The notes beneath the pieces were generated by a model. It saw only the letters and a program-made list of their open reading frames with translations. It was not told the origin of the DNA and did no database searches. Below, piece after piece: positions 7,475-11,022 of a stretch of 11,022 nucleotides of DNA. A program made the position numbers and the translations under genes. The stretch is taken from assembly GCA_018432565.1 (NCBI GenBank), contig JAHDSS010000540.1, positions 1 through 11,022 on the forward strand, in the 5' to 3' direction. This stretch comes from Kiritimatiellia bacterium. Lineage in GTDB: Bacteria; Verrucomicrobiota; Kiritimatiellia; CAIQIC01; Lenti-01. Numbering within the stretch: position 1 is the stretch's first letter; each line of letters starts with the position of its first letter.

Positions 7475-7851
7475 GCCAGCGTCCTCCAGCACCAGACCAG
7501 GCAACCCGCCAGGATCGGCACCGCCAGGATCGCCTGCCACATCCGCTGAGGCTTGCGGTGCAGCCGCCGCCGGCTCCCGCCGGCCTTCTCCTGCAGCACC
7601 GCCAGCAGCGCCACCTTGGCCATGCCGTTGAGCCACAGAAACAGCAGCAGCGCCACCACCGCCGTCATGCGCCAGCCCTGGTCCACTTCGGACGGCAGCG
7701 CGACTTCATACAGCCCGTACAACGCCAGCCCCGCCACCGGCAGATACAGATTCCACGACTTCCACCGCCGGGCAAACGCCACCGGCCACAGCGACAGCAC
7801 CCCGCACACCGCCAACCCCCAAAACCCCGCCGCCTGGAGCAGTTCTCTCAT
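7471..7851 (-). CDS. Small integral membrane protein with four predicted helices; function unknown
   Basis: A 126-residue protein I do not recognise. Hydrophobic segments lie at about 7-27, 34-52, 62-85 and 104-124, with a basic loop between the third and fourth (GGSRRRLHRKPQR, 91-103) that by the positive-inside rule should be cytoplasmic. The gene ends in an ATGA overlap with the flavin-binding protein, so they are one transcript and perhaps one functional unit, for example a membrane anchor or electron-transfer partner (inference). The ATG at 7851 lacks a convincing ribosome binding site; a stop codon lies in frame just upstream, so no longer form exists. An 8-codon open frame overlapping the start may couple translation. 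Confidence 0.7.
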   Translation of the reverse strand: MRELLQAAGFWGLAVCGVLSLWPVAFARRWKSWNLYLPVAGLALYGLYEVALPSEVDQGWRMTAVVALLLFLWLNGMAKVALLAVLQEKAGGSRRRLHRKPQRMWQAILAVPILAGCLVWCWRTLA

Positions 7852-7874
7852 CGCGGCACCACGTTACAACACAT
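7848..7874 (-). CDS. Possible 8-codon leader peptide upstream of the membrane protein
   Basis: On the minus strand GGAGG (7878-7882), TAA and an ATG at 7874 open a frame reading MCCNVVPR, whose TGA (7850-7848) overlaps the ATG of the membrane protein gene as ATGA. Reinitiation from it would explain how a gene without its own Shine-Dalgarno is translated. The spacing of 3 nt from GGAGG to ATG is short, so this is only a candidate. Confidence 0.25.
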   Translation of the reverse strand: MCCNVVPR

Positions 7875-8024
7875 TTACCTCCCCGCCAATCCCATTTCTT
7901 TCAGTCTCGTTTTCTTCCACCATTCCGTTTTTTTCAGATTTCTCGTCTTGTCTGCCTGTTTGTCCGGGCGCAGAATGGTTCTGGGTTGGAAAGGTGACCA
8001 GCCATAAAAGAGAACAACAACCGC

Positions 8025-8030
8025 AGGAGG
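8025..8030 (+). promoter_or_regulatory. Strong ribosome binding site for the secreted lipocalin-like gene
   Basis: AGGAGG lies 7 nt before the ATG at 8038. It is the closest match to the anti-Shine-Dalgarno sequence seen in the window and suggests efficient expression of this small secreted protein. The 186-bp gap before it (7852-8037) is AT-richer than the genes; I found no convincing promoter boxes there. Confidence 0.8.
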
Positions 8031-8037
8031 AACCCTC

Positions 8038-8403
8038 ATGAAATGGATGCAATGGATTCTGGTGCTGGCGCTGGCCGCGGGAATGGGATTGGCGGGACTT
8101 GGCTTTGACAGCGACAGCAGCAGCGACCGCGATCCCCTGGTGGGGACCTGGACCGCCCAGTCGTTCAATGGTCAGGAGCTGCCGGACAATATTTCCCTGA
8201 CGATCACTTTCCAAAGCAATGGCGAAGTGATTTCCACCACCACCATTGACGGGATGACCGAAACGGATACCGGCACCTGGAGTGCGGATAACGGAGTCGT
8301 CACCGTGGTCTCCGATGGCGAAACCGATACCACCCCTTACTCCATCAGCGGCCGCACGCTGACCCTCGGCCCTCCCGGCGAGGTGTTTGTCCTGACCCGT
8401 TGA
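8038..8403 (+). CDS. Secreted lipocalin-like small protein
   Basis: A 121-residue exported protein. Residues 1 to about 20 (MKWMQWILVLALAAGMGLAG) are a signal peptide; there is no lipobox Cys, so it is probably soluble in the periplasm or outside. An acidic Ser/Asp linker (DSDSSSDRD) precedes a beta-strand-rich domain beginning LVGTWTAQSFNG. Alternating strands follow (ISLTITFQSNGEVISTTT, TGTWSADNGVVTVVSDG, TPYSISGRTLTL), the pattern of small lipocalin-like domains ("GxW" start, then F.nG.....). Ligand and role are unknown. It is a single-gene unit with its own strong ribosome binding site and terminator, and its coding strand is richer in G and A+T than neighbouring genes. Confidence 0.75.
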   Translation: MKWMQWILVLALAAGMGLAGLGFDSDSSSDRDPLVGTWTAQSFNGQELPDNISLTITFQSNGEVISTTTIDGMTETDTGTWSADNGVVTVVSDGETDTTPYSISGRTLTLGPPGEVFVLTR

Positions 8404-8422
8404 TTTCGTCCATCCCGCAAAT

Positions 8423-8455
8423 CGGGCTTTCTTCCAAGGAAGAAAGCCCGTTTTT
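8423..8455 (+). terminator. Strong intrinsic terminator after the lipocalin-like gene
   Basis: A perfect 13-bp stem, CGGGCTTTCTTCC (8423-8435) with GGAAGAAAGCCCG (8438-8450), separated by AA and followed by TTTTT (8451-8455), 19 nt past the stop codon. The minus-strand side has no comparable T-run, so it mainly serves plus-strand transcription and insulates the convergent methyltransferase gene. Confidence 0.92.
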
Positions 8456-8472
8456 CTGTGCGGGCGGAAACC

Positions 8473-9300
8473 TCAAGGCGCGGCCCGGCAGCTCCATATC
8501 CGGTAATGCAACTCGGCCTGAAATCCATCCTCCGCGGCATGAAACACCGGATTGTCTGCGCCGTACTCTTCGATCATTTCCCGCTGAATCTGTTTCAGGT
8601 CGGCGGCATCCAGCTCGTACCGCATCCCCAGCTCCCCTGATTTCAGGTGCAGCACCGGCGCCGGACAGGTAGACACCACCTCCCACCCCGCCGATTCCAG
8701 TCCCTCGCCCAACACTTGGACCGTCGGATACCACTTGCCTGTACGCATTTTTCCGTAGAGCGCGTTCAGGCAATCTGCGTCCTCCCGCCGCTCGAAACAA
8801 GCGGTCTGATGCACCCAGTATTCGCCGGTCTCCGCCTGCCTCCGGATGTGCCGCAGCAGGCGCCGCCATCCCTGTTCGCCGGCATAATGCAGCACCGAAC
8901 GCATGACGTACAGCACCCGGCCTCCCGCCGGCGCCACATCGCCGCGCCGGAACACGCCCACCGACCCCTGCACGCACGTCAGACCCGCCGCCTCCGCCTG
9001 ACCTAGCTGTTCGGCCGACGCATCCAGCACCACGAGCGCCGCCGGCCGCTCCAGGCCGGCCTCGCGCAGCTGCCCGAGAAAATATCCGGTTCCCCCGCCC
9101 AGGTCCACCACCGCATCGGGATTCGCCGGCCGCCAGATGCCGCGCACGGTGTCCACCATCGCACGGGCCACCTCCGGGCTGCCGAAATATCCGCTGTGCT
9201 GCTGTCCCCAGGACAGCCCGTGCACCGACTTCTCCGGACCGAAATCCACCCTGATCGCGCCCGAATGCGCCGCCTTCCGTTCTCCTCGGCGAGCCGTCAT
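8473..9300 (-). CDS. Class I SAM-dependent methyltransferase
   Basis: A 275-residue Rossmann-fold methyltransferase. Motif I is VVDLGGGTGYFLGQL (64-78), an acidic residue at the end of strand 2 is D93 (LVVLDASAEQL), and the post-II/III region reads RVLYVMRSVLHYAGEQGW (128-145). This layout resembles the O-methyltransferase/Methyltransf_2-type group acting on small molecules, but the substrate is not readable. The segment before motif I (GLSWGQQHSGYFGSPEVARAMVDTV) resembles a substrate-cap region. The ATG at 9300 has GGAAGG at 9307-9312, 6 nt upstream, and overlaps the stop of the Mpv17-like gene (ATGA). It is the last gene of the three-gene minus-strand unit. Confidence 0.85.
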   Translation of the reverse strand: MTARRGERKAAHSGAIRVDFGPEKSVHGLSWGQQHSGYFGSPEVARAMVDTVRGIWRPANPDAVVDLGGGTGYFLGQLREAGLERPAALVVLDASAEQLGQAEAAGLTCVQGSVGVFRRGDVAPAGGRVLYVMRSVLHYAGEQGWRRLLRHIRRQAETGEYWVHQTACFERREDADCLNALYGKMRTGKWYPTVQVLGEGLESAGWEVVSTCPAPVLHLKSGELGMRYELDAADLKQIQREMIEEYGADNPVFHAAEDGFQAELHYRIWSCRAAP

Positions 9301-10058
9301 GAGCGGCCTTCCGTTTTGCCGGCATCCGGTCCCGGCGCCCGCTCGTTCAGGGGCGCCGGGGTGCGCAGGGCGATCTGCAGGCACATCAGCGCCCAGAAAC
9401 ATCCCAGCAGCGCCGCCATCGGCATCTGCAGCGGCACGGGCAGGCTGTAGAGGATCATGACGCTGGGTGCCCAGAACGCCCAGCCCGGCACCTGGTTGGG
9501 CAGCACGATCCGCCGGTACCAGCCCGGCCCCAGCTGCAGCCGCGTGGCACGCCAGGAGCAGTTCAGATCCTGCCACAGATGCGCGATGGCGTTGATCGGC
9601 GACGCCAGAAACGGCGAATACACCAGCATGTCGGTCGCCGTTTTCAGCAGCACGGTGCGAACCCCGGCCTCCGCTCCCCACAGCCAGGCCTGAAACGCGT
9701 AAAAGGCATGCGTCAAGGCCCCCATCACCCCCCACCAGATCACCAGGAACGCCAGCGACCGCCACGGACGCCGCAAACGCAGGCCGGGAATCATCGCGCA
9801 GAAAAGGGATGGAATGAGGCCGTTGGTCACCATGCGCATGACGATGGAAAAGCCGATCCCATAGCGGACTTGCCAGCCGGAGAGTTTCTCCAGGATCGCA
9901 TGAAACCCCGGCGCGGCGTAATACGCCACCACCACGGCCAGCGCCGCCGATTGCAGCACGATGCCGGGGACCAGATTCGCCCGCGCCGATTGCAGGCCGA
10001 TCCGCCATGGCGTGACCGTGACAGGCCGGCATCCGGAAGGACAGGCGGAACGTTCCAT
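9297..10058 (-). CDS. Mpv17/PMP22-like integral membrane protein (probable)
   Basis: About 253 residues with at least four hydrophobic stretches: near IVLQSAALAVVVAYYAA, then FSIVMRMVTNGLIPSLFCAMI, LAFLVIWWGVMGALTHAFYAF, and ILYSLPVPLQMPMAALLGCFW. The late portion (KTATDMLVYSPFLASPI, then GWYRRIVLPNQVPGWAFWAP) follows the Mpv17 family pattern of D....P...W.P..Q..NF..VP. In eukaryotes these are organelle inner-membrane proteins of poorly defined channel-like function; bacterial members are uncharacterised. The assignment is from motif resemblance and is moderate. The start is uncertain: ATG at 10058, or TTG at 10082, which would overlap the preceding stop as TTGA. Its stop overlaps the ATG of the next methyltransferase gene. 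It lies between two methyltransferases in the same transcript. Confidence 0.6.
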   Translation of the reverse strand: MERSACPSGCRPVTVTPWRIGLQSARANLVPGIVLQSAALAVVVAYYAAPGFHAILEKLSGWQVRYGIGFSIVMRMVTNGLIPSLFCAMIPGLRLRRPWRSLAFLVIWWGVMGALTHAFYAFQAWLWGAEAGVRTVLLKTATDMLVYSPFLASPINAIAHLWQDLNCSWRATRLQLGPGWYRRIVLPNQVPGWAFWAPSVMILYSLPVPLQMPMAALLGCFWALMCLQIALRTPAPLNERAPGPDAGKTEGRS

Positions 10059-10078
10059 GCCGGAATTCCCAGGAAAAC

Positions 10079-10675
10079 TCAATCCGGCCGCGCCCGGACA
10101 AAATACTCCTCGGGCGTGTCAACCGCTTCCTCCACCCGCCAGCCCTGTTCCGCTAGCAGGGCGGCCAGGCGGTCGCCCGAAGGCATCCGGTCGTTGTGCA
10201 CCCCGTGAAGTCCGGCATGCAGGGCATTGAGCGAAGCGCTGCCTTCGAGATTGGCCACCACCAGGTCGCCTTCCGGAACCAGTCCCCGACGGCACTGCTG
10301 CAGGAATTTCATCGGGTTGTCCAGATGCGGATACAGCCGGAAACACAGCACCAGATCCCAGGCCTTCTCCTCCAGCACCTCGTTCTCCGCGAACCCCCGG
10401 CGAACTTCGACATGCCCGTGTCCGTTCACCACCCTCTCACAGCGGGCGGTCATTCCCTCGCAGGAGTCCAGCGCCAGCACCCGGCCGTACGGCCCCACCC
10501 ACTCCGCCAACCGCCGGGTCAGGGGGCCCGCCCCGCAGCCGGGCTCGAATACCCGCTTGCCCCGCAACTCCCCCAGCCGCCGGCGCAACCGTTCCATCCG
10601 GGGCTCATGCTCCGGTTTGATGGCCAGCGGATCGTCCTCCGCCGCCAGCTGATCGAAAAACAGGGACCGTTCCAT
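10079..10675 (-). CDS. Class I SAM-dependent methyltransferase, UbiE/Methyltransf_11-25 type
   Basis: A 198-residue methyltransferase. Motif I is VFEPGCGAGPLTRRLAE (42-58), the adenosine-ribose-binding acid is D70 in GRVLALDSCEGMTA, and WDLVLCFRLYPHLDNPMKFLQQCRRGLVPEGDLVVAN carries motifs post-II and III, as in UbiE-like and small-molecule methyltransferases. Substrate unknown. It is the first gene of the methyltransferase/Mpv17-like/methyltransferase unit; the next gene begins at or just after its stop. It has no convincing Shine-Dalgarno. It is not a close copy of the downstream methyltransferase (different motif I and length). Confidence 0.85.
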   Translation of the reverse strand: MERSLFFDQLAAEDDPLAIKPEHEPRMERLRRRLGELRGKRVFEPGCGAGPLTRRLAEWVGPYGRVLALDSCEGMTARCERVVNGHGHVEVRRGFAENEVLEEKAWDLVLCFRLYPHLDNPMKFLQQCRRGLVPEGDLVVANLEGSASLNALHAGLHGVHNDRMPSGDRLAALLAEQGWRVEEAVDTPEEYFVRARPD

Positions 10676-10744
10676 TGCCCGCGGATGATGGCGCGTTGTC
10701 CACCGGCAAACAAGCGGTTTTTCCGGGCCGGATCATGGAAATCC

Positions 10745-10780
10745 AAAACCGTTGGGCCCCCAGGCCAGGCATGCGGTTTT
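10745..10780 (-). terminator. Possible terminator after the partial gene at the right edge
   Basis: AAAACCG (10745-10751) and CGGTTTT (10774-10780) form a 7-bp stem just 1 nt past the stop codon of the minus-strand gene. The interior is GC-rich (10752-10773) and contains a smaller GGCC/GGCC pairing. The T-run is part of the stem, so efficiency is uncertain. Confidence 0.35.
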
Positions 10781-10781
10781 C

Positions 10782-11022
10782 CTATTCCGCCACTTCCTTC
10801 ACCCGGTAGGCCCGGATCTGCCCCAGCGCGGACGGCTGCGTTGCCGGCGGTCCCGCATCGATCCACTGCGTCCGGTTCGCCGTCGCCCGCAGCCGCAGCG
10901 GCACTTCCACCCACTCCCCGCCCGGGAAATCAATCCGGTATTCCACGGCATACAACCGCCCCGGCACCGAGTCGAACTGGATCACATACCGCCCGTCCGG
11001 CAGCGGATACCCGTCCCCGAGC
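10782..11022 (-). CDS. C-terminal end of a probable secreted protein (5' part off the window)
   Basis: The last 79 or so residues of an open frame entering from the right edge, ending in TAG at 10784-10782. It reads LGDGYPLPDGRYVIQFDSV, then PGRLYAVEYRIDFPGGEWVEVP, and closes with IRAYRVKEVAE. The pattern of a "Y.VEY...W" segment followed by WIDAGPPAT and a final AYRV resembles the short beta-rich C-terminal modules of large exported verrucomicrobial and planctomycete proteins that end in "RFYRV". The function of the whole protein cannot be inferred. A GTG at 10985 is only an internal codon; the frame is open to the edge. Confidence 0.65.
   Translation of the reverse strand, partial: LGDGYPLPDGRYVIQFDSVPGRLYAVEYRIDFPGGEWVEVPLRLRATANRTQWIDAGPPATQPSALGQIRAYRVKEVAE

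Noticed and set aside
7864..8214. A 116-codon minus-strand open frame across the start of the lipocalin-like gene
   Set aside because: The plus-strand gene has a signal peptide, strong Shine-Dalgarno and terminator; the antisense product has no recognisable features.
9301..10122. Upstream extension of the second methyltransferase frame to 10122
   Set aside because: The extension is an alternate-frame reading of the Mpv17-like gene; the ATG at 9300 has GGAAGG at the right distance and an ATGA junction.
10675..10781. Promoter for the methyltransferase unit (TTGTTT, 17 bp, CATCAT on the minus strand)
   Set aside because: Matches are too weak (3 of 6 and 4 of 6) to list as a feature, although a promoter in this gap is plausible.

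Overview
The window is high-GC bacterial chromosome. Gene content points to the Planctomycetes–Verrucomicrobia–Chlamydiae (PVC) superphylum, with a Verrucomicrobia/Kiritimatiellota/Lentisphaerota-like organism as my best guess. The clues are a eukaryotic-type UDP-sugar pyrophosphorylase, a zinc-ribbon/transmembrane/coiled-coil protein with an SH3-like tail, an Mpv17-like membrane protein, and the end of a secreted protein with a PVC-style C-terminus. This is inference from family distribution; there is no rRNA or other phylogenetic marker here. No tRNA, rRNA, CRISPR array, transposase or integrase was seen.

Layout. (a) 1-1897, minus strand: histidine biosynthesis genes hisB, hisH and hisA, with hisA running off the left edge. 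(b) 1960-7051, plus strand: a probable promoter followed by four genes: a zinc-ribbon membrane protein, a UDPGP-family uridylyltransferase, a fusion of a MurU-like sugar-1-phosphate nucleotidyltransferase with an AmgK-like sugar kinase, and a WaaP/Kdo-kinase-like protein. This looks like an envelope-sugar activation cluster. (c) 7046-7851, minus strand: a small four-helix membrane protein translationally coupled to a flavin-binding split-barrel protein; it runs convergently into (b) with stop codons back to back. (d) 8038-8455, plus strand: a single small secreted lipocalin-like protein with a strong ribosome binding site and its own strong terminator. (e) 8473-10675, minus strand: a tight three-gene unit, methyltransferase, Mpv17-like membrane protein, methyltransferase. 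(f) 10782-11022, minus strand: the 3' end of a probable secreted protein.

The most unusual object is inside the fusion gene. The junction between nucleotidyltransferase and kinase is made of two back-to-back arrays of 7-bp repeats (5129-5170 on CCTCGGA, 5176-5217 on GTCTCCT), open in all three plus-strand frames. The array may be a dispersed repeat that created the fusion. Since 7 is not a multiple of 3, a change of one or two units would disconnect the kinase from the nucleotidyltransferase. By family knowledge, an AmgK/MurU pair phosphorylates MurNAc and converts it to UDP-MurNAc in peptidoglycan recycling; here both steps would sit on one chain, with the order reversed relative to the pathway.
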